This document shows positions 8,729 through 17,054 of a DNA stretch of 64,000 nt, one piece after another; the first letter of the stretch is position 1; each line of letters starts with the position of its first letter. Below the pieces are notes generated by a model that saw only the letters and a list, made by a program, of their open reading frames with translations, did no database searches and had not been told where the DNA came from. This DNA comes from Gordonia terrae (GTDB lineage Bacteria > Actinomycetota > Actinomycetes > Mycobacteriales > Mycobacteriaceae), in the NCBI RefSeq assembly GCF_001698225.1, contig NZ_CP016594.1:3844001-3908000 (forward strand), read 5' to 3'. Made by a program: the position numbers and the translations under genes.

Positions 8729-10296
8729 CCCTCGCTCGTCAGCGAACGCAGGGCGAGCATCATCGACGCATAGACGGCCGGGTCGGTGGGATCGAACCCG
8801 AGAAGGGTCCGAATCCGCTCGATTCGCTGGTAGAGGCTCTGTCTGCCGATGTGGAGCGCCGCGGCCGACCGCGTCGCACTGCAACCGTTCGACAAGTGGA
8901 CCGTGAGGGTCCGCACGAGGTCCGACGACGAGCGTCCGTCGTATGTCACCAGCGGCTCCACCATCGCCCGGAGTTCCGCGCGCACGGCGGGGTCGAGCGC
9001 CCGGACGGCCTCGTCGGCGAGCAACTCGCGGGAGGTGAACACCCGACGGGAAACCCCGAGACGCGCTGCGGTCGACGCTGCGAGTCCCAGTTGTCGCCCG
9101 CATCGCCGCAGCGACTCGGACAGGGCGGCCGCAGTGTCGGCAACGGGCCCGAGATCGTCCACGCGGCAGGGATTTCCGACAACGATCGTGGTACGTCCGA
9201 GCCCGCCGCCCCGCGCGGTCAGCGTGGACGCCACCCGGTCGACCGGGTCGACGGTGCCCTCACCTCGCCCGGCCGGCACCGCGGCCAGCGCATAGACCGT
9301 CGCATCGACGATGCTGCGCGCCACCGCATCGAGCTGCGCACCGGCGACCGCGTCGTCGGCCATGCGCGGATCAGGGGCCTCGGCGGCCAGCGGCACCACC
9401 AGGGTGGGCCCCGCCGCGGACAACCCGGCACCGGCCAGGCGGATCCGGAGGTCGGCGGGGCGCATCGGTCTGCCGTCGACCAGATCTTCGACGAGCCGCG
9501 CCGCCAGCGCCGAGCCCCGCACCCCGGTCCGGGTCAGGCCGACTGCCACCGGACCGGCAGCCGCGCGCAGCAGGCTGTCGGCGAACGGGATCTCACCGGC
9601 GTCGGCGCACTCCCCCACGATCAGGCGGGCCATCGGGCGCCCCTTGCTGTGAACCGCGGCCTCGGCCACCGCCCGGTCGACGACCCGCCACGCCGCCGAG
9701 TCGTCGTCGACCCCGTGCGCGGACAGCAGCGCACCGGATGTGGACACGAGAACGACCGGGGCATCGAGGCGCTCGGAGATGTGGCCGAGCATGGGGGCGA
9801 CACCGGCTCCGGCCGCCAAGTCGTCGTGCAGGGCGTCGACGAGAGCGGACCGGACGCGCAGCTCGTCGACCTCCCGCGCGGCGATCGAGGTGTTGACCGC
9901 GCGACACACATCGATGAAGGGGACCACGGCCCGCAATTCGATGATCGGAAGCCGGGCCGCCGAGCCCGCCCGCACCATCTCCTCGGGCACCTCCTCGAAC
10001 GTGCGGCCCACCTCGATCGCCACCGCGGCGACACCTCGCTGTGCGAGGTCTCGGACGTAGTGCTTGCGGGTGCCCGCGTCGAGTCCGCGCAGACCGAGTC
10101 CCGTGGTCAGCAAGAGCTCGCCACCGGTGAGCAGCGGGCCGATCTCGTAGATCTCGCTCGAGTGCACCCAGCACACCGGCGCGTCGAGGTGCTCGTGACC
10201 ACTGAGAATCCGCGGTTCGGCGGCCGCGAGGTGGCTGTCGAGGACCTCGCGGAGCGTCGGCGTCGTGCTGCTTGTCGAGAGTCGACCACTTGTCAT
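8716..10296 (-). CDS. PucR family transcriptional regulator
   Basis: 526 aa. The N-terminal PucR domain (about residues 10-135, with GGELLLTTGLGLRG and RGVAAVAIEVGRTF) is followed by a GGDEF-like middle region. The C-terminal PucR-type helix-turn-helix reads VHLSNGCSATRSAAALHIGRQ and ends with QRIERIRTLLGFDPTDP. Family members activate purine, pyrimidine or amino-acid catabolic genes in response to a metabolite. It is transcribed divergently from the cytosine deaminase/oxygenase pair, its likely target. Start at 10296 is the ATG just before the PucR domain; the upstream in-frame extension is Arg-rich shadow sequence. Confidence 0.88.
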   Translation of the reverse strand: MTSGRLSTSSTTPTLREVLDSHLAAAEPRILSGHEHLDAPVCWVHSSEIYEIGPLLTGGELLLTTGLGLRGLDAGTRKHYVRDLAQRGVAAVAIEVGRTFEEVPEEMVRAGSAARLPIIELRAVVPFIDVCRAVNTSIAAREVDELRVRSALVDALHDDLAAGAGVAPMLGHISERLDAPVVLVSTSGALLSAHGVDDDSAAWRVVDRAVAEAAVHSKGRPMARLIVGECADAGEIPFADSLLRAAAGPVAVGLTRTGVRGSALAARLVEDLVDGRPMRPADLRIRLAGAGLSAAGPTLVVPLAAEAPDPRMADDAVAGAQLDAVARSIVDATVYALAAVPAGRGEGTVDPVDRVASTLTARGGGLGRTTIVVGNPCRVDDLGPVADTAAALSESLRRCGRQLGLAASTAARLGVSRRVFTSRELLADEAVRALDPAVRAELRAMVEPLVTYDGRSSSDLVRTLTVHLSNGCSATRSAAALHIGRQSLYQRIERIRTLLGFDPTDPAVYASMMLALRSLTSEGHQL

Positions 10297-10344
10297 GGAC
10301 CGAGACACTATGCACAGTCCGCATCGGCCGCAGGGCGACGATCT

Positions 10345-10363
10345 GTCAGTTGCGGCAGCTGAC
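10345..10363. promoter_or_regulatory. Candidate operator between pucR-type gene and deaminase
   Basis: The imperfect palindrome GTCAGTTGC-G-GCAGCTGAC (9-bp arms, one mismatch) lies in the 89-bp divergent intergenic region, 22 bp before the deaminase ATG. Its position suits binding by the divergent PucR regulator. No experimental motif is being matched, so this is positional inference. Confidence 0.4.
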
Positions 10364-10385
10364 GCCGCGCGGCACCCTCGATGGC

Positions 10386-10886
10386 ATGACGCTCTCCCTC
10401 CCCGATCGCGCCGACCTCGACCTCTCCGGGATGCTCGATGTCGCCTACGCGCAGGCTCGAATCGGCCTCGAGGAGGGCGGAATACCGATCGGCGCGGCAC
10501 TCTTCGCCGCGAACGGCACGGTGCTCGGTGCGGGTCACAATCGGCGCGTACAGGCCGACGACCCGTCGGCGCACGGTGAGACGGACGCGTTCCGCGCCGC
10601 CGGACGGCAACAGGACTACGCCTCGACGATCATGGTGACGACGCTGTCACCGTGCTGGTACTGCTCGGGTCTCATCCGTCAGTTCGGCATCGGCACGGTG
10701 GTCATCGGCGAGCACACCTCCTTCTACGGCGGCGAGGACTGGTTGCGCGACCACGGGGTCGAGGTCATCGTGCTCGACGACGAGCGGTGCACGGAGATGA
10801 TGTCGTCGTACATCGCGGCGAATCCCGCGGTGTGGAACGAGGACATCGGCATCGCACCCGCGGACGCGTCGGAGCAGCGGGCATGA
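10386..10886 (+). CDS. Cytosine deaminase of the fungal FCY1 type / nucleoside deaminase
   Basis: 166 aa zinc hydrolase of the cytidine-deaminase fold, predicted to convert cytosine to uracil and ammonia. Zinc and catalytic residues are His63 and Glu65 (SAHGETDAF) and Cys90/Cys93 (LSPCWYCSG), close to His62/Glu64/Cys91/Cys94 of yeast Fcy1. The C-terminal half (HGVEVIVLDDERC and a closing W-N-E-D-I-G) also follows Fcy1 rather than E. coli CodA, which is an unrelated amidohydrolase. The stop overlaps the next gene's ATG (ATGA), indicating translational coupling. Related guanine or other base deaminases remain possible. Confidence 0.82.
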   Translation: MTLSLPDRADLDLSGMLDVAYAQARIGLEEGGIPIGAALFAANGTVLGAGHNRRVQADDPSAHGETDAFRAAGRQQDYASTIMVTTLSPCWYCSGLIRQFGIGTVVIGEHTSFYGGEDWLRDHGVEVIVLDDERCTEMMSSYIAANPAVWNEDIGIAPADASEQRA

Positions 10887-11854
10887 CCGACAGTCCGGTC
10901 CTCACCGTCGATCTCCGCGAATGGCGATCCGGCGGGGCCGGCGCACAACGCGTCTGCGCCGCCGTCGACGAGTCACTGCAGCAGGCCGGGTTCCTGCTCG
11001 TCACCGGGCACGAGGTCGATCCCGAACTGCCGCGGGCGTTGCGCGCGGCGGCCCGCAAGTTCTTCGCCCTCTCCGCCGACGTGAAGAGCGAGTACTCGGC
11101 GGGCGTCGGCGGCCGCGGCTGGATCGGGCCGGGCAAGGAGGCGAACGGCTTCTCCGAGGGCACCGAAACCCCGCCGGATCTCAAGGAATCGTTCACCGCC
11201 GGTGCGCAGACACCGGTGGGCACACCCGAGATCGACGACTACTGGTTCGCTCCGGACGTATGGCCGACGGAGACACCCGAACTCCGGGAGTTGTTCACCG
11301 CGTGGACGTCTCAGATGAGGAAGCTGTCCGACGACCTGCTCGGTTTGATGGCCGCCGCACTCGGCCTCGTCGGTCCGGACAACCCGTTCCGGGATCTCGC
11401 GTCGAACCCGACGTGGTCCGCCAACATCAACCACTACCCGCCACTGCACGACGTCGGACATCCCGAGCCAGGCCAGTTCCGCATCGGGCCGCACACCGAT
11501 TTCGGCACCGTCACCATCCTCGACCGCGAACCGGGCGCCGGTGGATTGCAGGTCTACAGTGAGCATTCCGGCTGGGCCGACGCGCCGTGGAACCCCGATG
11601 CCCTGACCGTCAACATCGGGGACATTCTCGAATACTGGTCGGCGGGACGCTGGCCCGCCGGTCGGCACCGCGTCCTACCACCACAACCCGACGCCCCAGC
11701 CGAAGACCTCGTCTCGCTGATCTTCTTCTACGAACTCGACCACGACGCCCTCGTCACCCCTGTTGCCCCGCCCATCGGGCGCCGCGCCGGACTCGAACCG
11801 GTGGTGTCCGGGGACTTCATCAGACAGCGCCTGGACGCGATCACCGTCGGCTGA
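10883..11854 (+). CDS. Isopenicillin N synthase-like non-haem iron oxygenase
   Basis: 323 aa 2-oxoglutarate/Fe(II) oxygenase fold. The iron triad is visible: His204 and Asp206 (IGPHTDFGTVTIL) and His262 (PAGRHRVLPP). The Arg of the usual R-x-S pair that grips the 2-oxoglutarate carboxylate is Leu276 here (LVSLIFFYE in place of RxSLxFF), so co-substrate binding may differ. It is translationally coupled to the cytosine deaminase and controlled from the same divergent region, suggesting action on a pyrimidine or a downstream product. No biosynthetic cluster is nearby, so antibiotic synthesis is unlikely. Confidence 0.82.
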   Translation: MTDSPVLTVDLREWRSGGAGAQRVCAAVDESLQQAGFLLVTGHEVDPELPRALRAAARKFFALSADVKSEYSAGVGGRGWIGPGKEANGFSEGTETPPDLKESFTAGAQTPVGTPEIDDYWFAPDVWPTETPELRELFTAWTSQMRKLSDDLLGLMAAALGLVGPDNPFRDLASNPTWSANINHYPPLHDVGHPEPGQFRIGPHTDFGTVTILDREPGAGGLQVYSEHSGWADAPWNPDALTVNIGDILEYWSAGRWPAGRHRVLPPQPDAPAEDLVSLIFFYELDHDALVTPVAPPIGRRAGLEPVVSGDFIRQRLDAITVG

Positions 11855-11869
11855 ACCCTGCCCCTGCCC

Positions 11870-11921
11870 CTGCTCCCGAGGCGCGTGCGGCGCCCCTCCG
11901 CGTCCGCGCCTCGGGGAGCAG
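11870..11921. terminator. Terminator hairpin between convergent genes
   Basis: CTGCTCCCGAGGCGCG (11870-11885) pairs with CGCGCCTCGGGGAGCAG (11905-11921) with one bulged G and a 19-nt loop. It lies between the stop of the IPNS-like gene and the stop of the convergent sulfurtransferase, so it can serve both. Confidence 0.75.
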
Positions 11922-11927
11922 ATGTCG

Positions 11928-12809
11928 TCAGCGGGGTTCGGAGCCGGTGACCAGCGGGAGTGACGGGTCGTTCGCCCACGCGGTCATCGAGCCGTCGTAG
12001 ACCGCCACGTCGTCGCGACCGACGAGCGCGAGCGCGTGCGCGATTCCGGTGGCTGCGATGCCGCCGCCGCAGTACGTCACCACCGCGGTGTCGTCGGCCA
12101 GCAATCCGGCCGCCTCGAACTCACGACGCAACTCGTCGATGGGCCGGAGGGCGCCGGTCTCGGCGTCGCGGATCGAGAACACGGGCAGGTTCACCGACCC
12201 GGGGATGTGCCCCTGCCGAGCATAGGTGGTGGTTTCGCCGCGATAGGTCGGCTCGTCGAGGACATTGACCAGGAGGGTCGACGGATCATCGAGCGCCGCA
12301 GCGACATCGGCGGTCGATCGCAGGAGTTCGGGGCGACGCGTTCCACTGAAGGCACGCGGGGTGATGGTCGACTCGGCATCGGTGACCGGGGCACCGGCAG
12401 CCTTCCAGGCAGGCAGTCCGCCGTCGAGCACGGTCACGGCGTCGAACCCTTCGAGGCGCAGGTGCCACCAGAACCGCGTGGCCCAGAATCCCTCGAGTTG
12501 GTCGTAGACCACGACGGTGGCGCCGTCGCCGATACCCAATGCCGAAGCAGCCGAGGCGAATTGCTCGGACGACGGGACCGTCCACGGCTCGGCGCTGTCG
12601 GCGTCGGCGAAGTCGGTCAGTAGGTCGGCGAAGACTGCACCCGGGATATGTTCTGCACGAAAAGATTCCGCACCCGACTCCGGGACATAGGGCCCCTCCT
12701 TCGGAATCGGGAGATGGGTGGTCGCGTCGACGATGACCACGGACGGGTCATCCAGACGATCCCGCAACCAGGCGACATCGACCAGAGCAGGCAGGACAGG
12801 TGTACTCAT
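11928..12809 (-). CDS. sseA: Thiosulfate/3-mercaptopyruvate sulfurtransferase (two rhodanese domains)
   Basis: 293 aa tandem-rhodanese enzyme that transfers sulfane sulfur from thiosulfate or mercaptopyruvate to thiol acceptors. The inactive N-terminal domain (VVIVDATTHLP through FWATRFWWHLRLEGFD) is followed by the catalytic domain, whose loop TYCGGGIAATGIAHAL supplies the persulfide-forming Cys. The start ATG at 12809 has GAGAGG just upstream. The preceding gene on this strand is far away, so it is probably monocistronic. The choice between thiosulfate and mercaptopyruvate as donor cannot be made with certainty. Confidence 0.9.
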   Translation of the reverse strand: MSTPVLPALVDVAWLRDRLDDPSVVIVDATTHLPIPKEGPYVPESGAESFRAEHIPGAVFADLLTDFADADSAEPWTVPSSEQFASAASALGIGDGATVVVYDQLEGFWATRFWWHLRLEGFDAVTVLDGGLPAWKAAGAPVTDAESTITPRAFSGTRRPELLRSTADVAAALDDPSTLLVNVLDEPTYRGETTTYARQGHIPGSVNLPVFSIRDAETGALRPIDELRREFEAAGLLADDTAVVTYCGGGIAATGIAHALALVGRDDVAVYDGSMTAWANDPSLPLVTGSEPR

Positions 12810-12963
12810 CAGAACCTCTCGAGAAACGGGCAAAACACCCCCGACTCCTCCGAGCGTAGGTGGCCGCCGACCTCAGGGCACCGTGCCGAATCTCACCGAG
12901 CGCGACGGTTGACGCACCTCCCCGCACAGGGCAGCGTGTGCCCGGCCGCGGGACCGCCGGCGA

Positions 12964-14004
12964 TCAGGCCCGCTCCCGCATGACCCCGACGTGACGGACG
13001 GTCCCGGAGATGCCCGGGATCTGCTTCACCGGCGTCCAGGTGCGCATCCCATCGGTGCTGTCGGAGTACAGATATCGGCCGTTTCGATAGGCGTCGAGGT
13101 ACATGCGCCAGGCACCGTTCGGCAGTTGGACGACGGCCGGCCCCTCGACGAGAAGGCCCCAGTTGCCCGGCGGCACGAATCGATAGGGCCCCAGCAACGA
13201 CGTCGCGACCGCGTGCTGGATGAACTTCTTCGTCTCGTTCTTGGTGAATGCGTGGTAGGTCGGGCCGACCTTGACGACCGTCGTGTCGATGTGGTCCGCG
13301 CCGATGCTCAGCATCGGGACGGGCGGGCTCCAGATCCGCAGCCCGGGGTCGAGGGCCGTCATCACGTACGGGATGAAGCCACCGCCGGTCGACATCGACA
13401 GGATCACGCTGACCCGGCCGCCCTCGACGAACCATTCGGGGGCCCAGGCCTTGGTGGTGAAGGGCGACAACGACGGGCCATCGCTCGAACCCGCCGATCC
13501 GGACGAGCCGGCCGAACCGGACCCGCTCGACGAGCCGAGCCCCCGGCCGTCGCCTGTACCCGGCAGGAACGCGCAGCACAGCGGGACGGGCCAGTTGTAC
13601 AGGAAATTCCAGTTCATGCGGTCCCGGCTGCGCGCGAAGCCGATGTTCGCCCCGTCGGCGGTCGTGTACGTCACGTAGTACCAGCCGTCGGTGTGCCGGA
13701 AGATGCTCGCGTCCCGCACGTACCCCGTCGGCGGCCGATACGCGGATCTGCGAACCATGCGGTACTCGAGACCATCGGTGGACTCGTACACGTCCATGTC
13801 GCGTGCACTCGAATTGCTGAACGCCACCATCGTGTACCGCCAGCCCGAGGGTGCGGCGTCGCCGATCGCCGGCGTCGGGATGAGGAGTCCGGCCACGGCG
13901 AGCAGCACCACGGTCACCGCCGACAGGACGGTACGTCTGGAAAGAGTCACCGATGCAGTATCGACGACGACCGGCACGCGATGTGCAACTTTCACCGGGA
14001 ACAT
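12964..14004 (-). CDS. Secreted GH43-like five-bladed beta-propeller protein
   Basis: 346 aa from the ATG at 14004; a GTG at 13950 is an alternative, starting just before SRRTVLSAVTVVLLAVAGLL, a signal peptide with a possible twin-arginine motif. The mature protein has repeated Trp/Tyr-rich blades (DMDVYESTDGLEY, RDASIFRHTDGWYYVTY, FARSRDRMNWNF, AWAPEWFVEGG, AVVQLPNGAWRMYLDAYRNG) as in arabinanase/xylosidase-type family 43 propellers. A 20-residue Gly/Ser linker interrupts blades near the middle. Catalytic acids were not assigned, so enzymatic activity on glycans is inferred only from fold resemblance. Confidence 0.72.
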   Translation of the reverse strand: MFPVKVAHRVPVVVDTASVTLSRRTVLSAVTVVLLAVAGLLIPTPAIGDAAPSGWRYTMVAFSNSSARDMDVYESTDGLEYRMVRRSAYRPPTGYVRDASIFRHTDGWYYVTYTTADGANIGFARSRDRMNWNFLYNWPVPLCCAFLPGTGDGRGLGSSSGSGSAGSSGSAGSSDGPSLSPFTTKAWAPEWFVEGGRVSVILSMSTGGGFIPYVMTALDPGLRIWSPPVPMLSIGADHIDTTVVKVGPTYHAFTKNETKKFIQHAVATSLLGPYRFVPPGNWGLLVEGPAVVQLPNGAWRMYLDAYRNGRYLYSDSTDGMRTWTPVKQIPGISGTVRHVGVMRERA

Positions 14005-14098
14005 CAGCGCGTGTCCGCCGAAACCACCGGGCCGCACGGATCGACGAGCAATCCGTGCGGCACGGCGAGGATCACGGGGTCCGTCGGACCCCCACGCG

Positions 14099-14179
14099 CT
14101 AGCTGCCGTTGGCGTACAGCGCCAGGAGCGGACCGATGAAGGCGAGCAGAGCGGTGAGACCGAGTTCAGACGAGGACAC
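14099..14179 (-). CDS. Possible 26-aa single-helix membrane peptide
   Basis: A GTG-started 27-codon frame reads VSSSELGLTALLAFIGPLLA and then LYANGS before a TAG. Almost the whole peptide is one transmembrane helix with a polar start. A weak GAAAG lies about 8 nt upstream. It sits in the 338-bp gap between the GH43-like gene and the Imm5-like gene. Small one-helix proteins of this kind are common in actinobacteria but nothing else supports this one. Confidence 0.35.
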   Translation of the reverse strand: MSSSELGLTALLAFIGPLLALYANGS

Positions 14180-14342
14180 TGAGTTATCTTTCGAGATGCC
14201 AACTGGATGGCCGGTGAACACGACTGCGCTCATCGGCCAGGCAACACCATCTCATGCCGCGTTTTGTTTGTCAGGCGAATGAGCGACAGAACCCGTTCCG
14301 GCACAGACCATTTGAACATCACCGATCGGCCGGTCGTCTCAG

Positions 14343-14891
14343 TCAGGCGTCCCAGTCGGTGCGTGGGTGCGACTCACGCAACCGCCTGTCGAGATCGGCC
14401 ATCAGAACGCCGACGCGCGACGCGCCACGACCGGGTTTCGGATATCTGCGCAGGACGTCCACGAGTTCGGGTGGCGTGCGGCTGCACACGATCTCGATCA
14501 TCTCGCTCCCGACGACGGGGTCGCCCCCGCTCTCGAGTTCGGCGACGAGAGCCCGATTCGCCGCAGCCCGCAAGATGTGCCTGACCTGGTGCGCTTTGGC
14601 GATCGGGTGCAGATAGGCGGCCGCCGAGGCGTCGCCGGCGGCCTGTGCGGCCAGTCGCGCGACCTCCAACGGCGCATCCTTCGCCGCCCGATGCGCCGCA
14701 AACGGCGAACTCCGCTGCAGCGCGGATCTCCGTGCGCCGCAGGCAAATTCCTGCGCCGCCTCGATGGCTGCGCGCGGCCGATCGTCATCGGGCTGCGCTC
14801 GCTCGAAGACCGGCAACACTTCTGCAGCCCACTGCGTGGCATAGCCGACGACGACGCGCAGGTCGTCGTCGGTCAACTCGAAGTCTGCCAT
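14343..14891 (-). CDS. Imm5-like putative immunity protein
   Basis: 182 aa, nearly all alpha-helical. The pattern of acidic start (ELTDDDLRVVVGYATQWAAE), the RPRAAIEAAQEFACG helix, AHRAAKDAP and repeated Ala-rich helices carrying His (YLHPIAKAHQVRHILRAA) matches the domain annotated as Imm-5-like putative immunity protein; related genes in actinobacteria are often mislabelled exonuclease SbcC. No toxin gene or secretion cassette lies next to it, so the immunity role is only a family-level statement. It follows the GNAT gene by 22 bp on the same strand. Confidence 0.65.
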   Translation of the reverse strand: MADFELTDDDLRVVVGYATQWAAEVLPVFERAQPDDDRPRAAIEAAQEFACGARRSALQRSSPFAAHRAAKDAPLEVARLAAQAAGDASAAAYLHPIAKAHQVRHILRAAANRALVAELESGGDPVVGSEMIEIVCSRTPPELVDVLRRYPKPGRGASRVGVLMADLDRRLRESHPRTDWDA

Positions 14892-14913
14892 CGGGCGAAG
14901 GCTAGCAGCGTCC

Positions 14914-15504
14914 TCACCCGGTCGTGGACGACCCGTCGATACCCGGATCGCGGAGCATCGAATGCACGACGAGGCCCATGTCGACCGGAGTCGTTGCGGT
15001 GACGACGAACCCGACGCGTTCGTAGATCATCACATTGCGGTCGTCGGAGGTCTCCAGCGCGACTCGCGCACCCGGAGGGGTCCTGCCGTCGACCATGGCA
15101 AGCCCGGCGCGGACCAGAGAGCTCCCCAGACCCTTGCCCTGGCTGTCCGGGTGGACACCGAGGGTCGCCAGGTTCCATGCGCCGGCCGGGAACGCGGGGG
15201 TCTGCGCCCGCGCGACCGCGGCCAACCGGTCGCCGTGCAGGCCGGCCACTTCTGTCTGGAACCGGCCGTCCGGCTCCGGCACGTCCGGGGGTAGCAAGGC
15301 GATCACACCCCGCCGATCCGTGGTGACCAGCACGACGCCGTGGTCGAAGGCATACCCCAGATACATCCGTTGAAGTCGGTGCAACCGTTCCGGATAACCG
15401 TCCTCGGGAATGGACCATCGGGTCCAGGGATAGGCGTCGAAAGCGGCAGCGAGAGTGCCGGCGGCATCGTCGAGATCCGCGATGATCGCGTGGTCGATGG
15501 AAAT
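14914..15504 (-). CDS. GNAT family N-acetyltransferase (start codon unclear)
   Basis: Acetyl-CoA-dependent acyltransferase fold. The cofactor loop is seen in LGVHPDSQGKGLGSSLVRAG and the C-terminal strand in IYERVGFVVTATT. Homology-like coding sequence extends well upstream of the TTG at 15384: ADLDDAAGTLAAAFDAYPW and WSIPEDGYPERL are standard N-terminal GNAT segments. In that frame no ATG, GTG or TTG occurs before the TAA near 15558. The only placed initiator is ATT at 15504 with GAGGG eight nt upstream; a frameshift from the GTG near 15555 is the alternative. Substrate unknown. Confidence 0.78.
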   Translation of the reverse strand: MSIDHAIIADLDDAAGTLAAAFDAYPWTRWSIPEDGYPERLHRLQRMYLGYAFDHGVVLVTTDRRGVIALLPPDVPEPDGRFQTEVAGLHGDRLAAVARAQTPAFPAGAWNLATLGVHPDSQGKGLGSSLVRAGLAMVDGRTPPGARVALETSDDRNVMIYERVGFVVTATTPVDMGLVVHSMLRDPGIDGSSTTG

Positions 15505-15694
15505 GTCACTGCCCTCGATGGTCTGCGTCGGGTGTCGGCGGGTCGACGGGTCACATTACCGCGCACCCGCATTCGGACGACAACGACTTTCCCGCGCAGC
15601 CCCGCCGGAGACACGCTGTGCGCAGGTCAGAAACTGCTGAGAGTCCGCGTCCACCTTGTCAGGAAATCCGCAGGATATCTGTAGCTCTGTTCAC

Positions 15695-17053
15695 ATGAGG
15701 TCCGGGCATCGTGGTGCCGTGAACACGCCCCAGACCCCCATGCCCCAGAACCCCGACGGCCATGATCCGATCACCGAACCATTTGTGCCACCGCACGGAT
15801 CGGCGCATCCGCCCGGGCCGTGGATGATGAACCAGCAGGCAACCTCGCCGCTGCCGCCTCCGCCGATGCCGCCGGTGTCGCGACCCCGTGCCGGGGTGAC
15901 CAAACCGATCATCGTCACCGCGCTGCTGGCCGGGTTGCTCGGTGGCGCCGTCGGCATGGGCGGCAGTGCGCTGCTCGGGCACGACGCCGCGTCCGTTCCG
16001 GTCCTCAGCTCGCAACCGGCCGCGGCGGCCAATGCTGCTGACGCACAACCCGGTTCGGTGACCTACGCCGCGAGCGTGGCATCGAAGTCGACCGCGGACA
16101 TCAAGGTGCAGACCGCGAACGGCACGGCCGTGGGCAGCGGGGTCGTTCTCTCCCCCGACGGCTACGTCCTGACCAACCATCACGTCGTCGCCGGCGCCGG
16201 CTCCGGGAGCACCATCGTCGTCACCACCGGAGACGGACATCAGCACAACGCCACGGTGACCGGAACGTCCCCGTCGTACGACCTGGCCGTGATCAAGCTG
16301 CAGGGCGCGTCGGGACTGACCCCGGCGGCACTCGGCGACTCCGACGCGCTGAAGGTGGGCCAGCAGGTGGTGGCCGTCGGCAGCCCCGACAGCCTGTCCA
16401 ACACGGTGACGTCCGGCATCGTCAGTGCACTGTCGCGCACGGTGACCGCCGGAGACCAGAGCGGTTCGTCGCTCACCGTGTACAACGGTCTGCAGACCGA
16501 CACCCCGATCAACCCGGGCAATTCCGGTGGGCCACTGGTGAATCTGCAGGGGCAGGTGATCGCGGTGAACTCGGCCGTGGACACCGGTCAGGCCGCGAGC
16601 GGCGGACCGCAGTCCTTCGGGCTGGGCTTCGCCATCCCGATCAACACCGCCAAGCGCATCGCCAATCAGCTGTTGCAGGACGGCAAGGCGACCAAACCGG
16701 TACTGGGCGTGTCGGGTTCGCTGTCGGCCGGCGATCGGACCGAGGGCGCGTCGGTCTCGTCGGTGCAGCGTGGCGGCCCGGCCGCGGCGGCAGGCATCCG
16801 GCAGGGCGACGTCATCACGAAGATCGGGGACACCGCCGTCGCCGACTACGCCGACCTGATGGCGCAGATCCTCACCCACAAGCCCGGTGAGACGGTGCCG
16901 GTGACCATCGGTTCGGGCTCCGATGCCCGCACGGTCGAGGTGAAGCTGGGCAGCGCCGTCGACGAGCAGGAGACGACAGTCCCGGAGTCCGGCAGCGGAT
17001 CGGGCGGCTCCCCACTGCCGTTCGGCGGCAACCCCTTCGGCCAGAACCCGTGA
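15695..17053 (+). CDS. HtrA/DegP-type membrane serine protease with PDZ domain
   Basis: 452 aa. Layout: Pro-rich cytoplasmic N-terminus (to about residue 65), one transmembrane helix (IIVTALLAGLLGGAVGMGG), an exported trypsin-like domain, one PDZ domain and a Gly/Ser-rich tail. The catalytic triad is His in LTNHHVVAGAG, Asp in SYDLAVIK and Ser in NPGNSGGPLVN. The PDZ carboxylate loop region follows VQRGGPAAAAGIRQGDVI. It resembles mycobacterial PepD/HtrA proteins that handle envelope protein quality control. The start may be ATG 15695 or GTG 15719; neither has a convincing ribosome binding site. Ends 1 bp from the convergent VOC gene. Confidence 0.92.
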   Translation: MRSGHRGAVNTPQTPMPQNPDGHDPITEPFVPPHGSAHPPGPWMMNQQATSPLPPPPMPPVSRPRAGVTKPIIVTALLAGLLGGAVGMGGSALLGHDAASVPVLSSQPAAAANAADAQPGSVTYAASVASKSTADIKVQTANGTAVGSGVVLSPDGYVLTNHHVVAGAGSGSTIVVTTGDGHQHNATVTGTSPSYDLAVIKLQGASGLTPAALGDSDALKVGQQVVAVGSPDSLSNTVTSGIVSALSRTVTAGDQSGSSLTVYNGLQTDTPINPGNSGGPLVNLQGQVIAVNSAVDTGQAASGGPQSFGLGFAIPINTAKRIANQLLQDGKATKPVLGVSGSLSAGDRTEGASVSSVQRGGPAAAAGIRQGDVITKIGDTAVADYADLMAQILTHKPGETVPVTIGSGSDARTVEVKLGSAVDEQETTVPESGSGSGGSPLPFGGNPFGQNP

Positions 17054-17054
17054 G

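Noticed and set aside
8239..10362. 707-codon plus-strand open frame
   Set aside because: It is antisense to the PucR gene and out of frame with cyanase; composition is the Arg/Gly/Pro pattern typical of shadow frames in GC-rich DNA.
10883..11854. Beta-lactam biosynthesis suggested by isopenicillin N synthase resemblance
   Set aside because: No ACV synthetase or other cluster genes; the name is only the fold family, and the context is pyrimidine metabolism.
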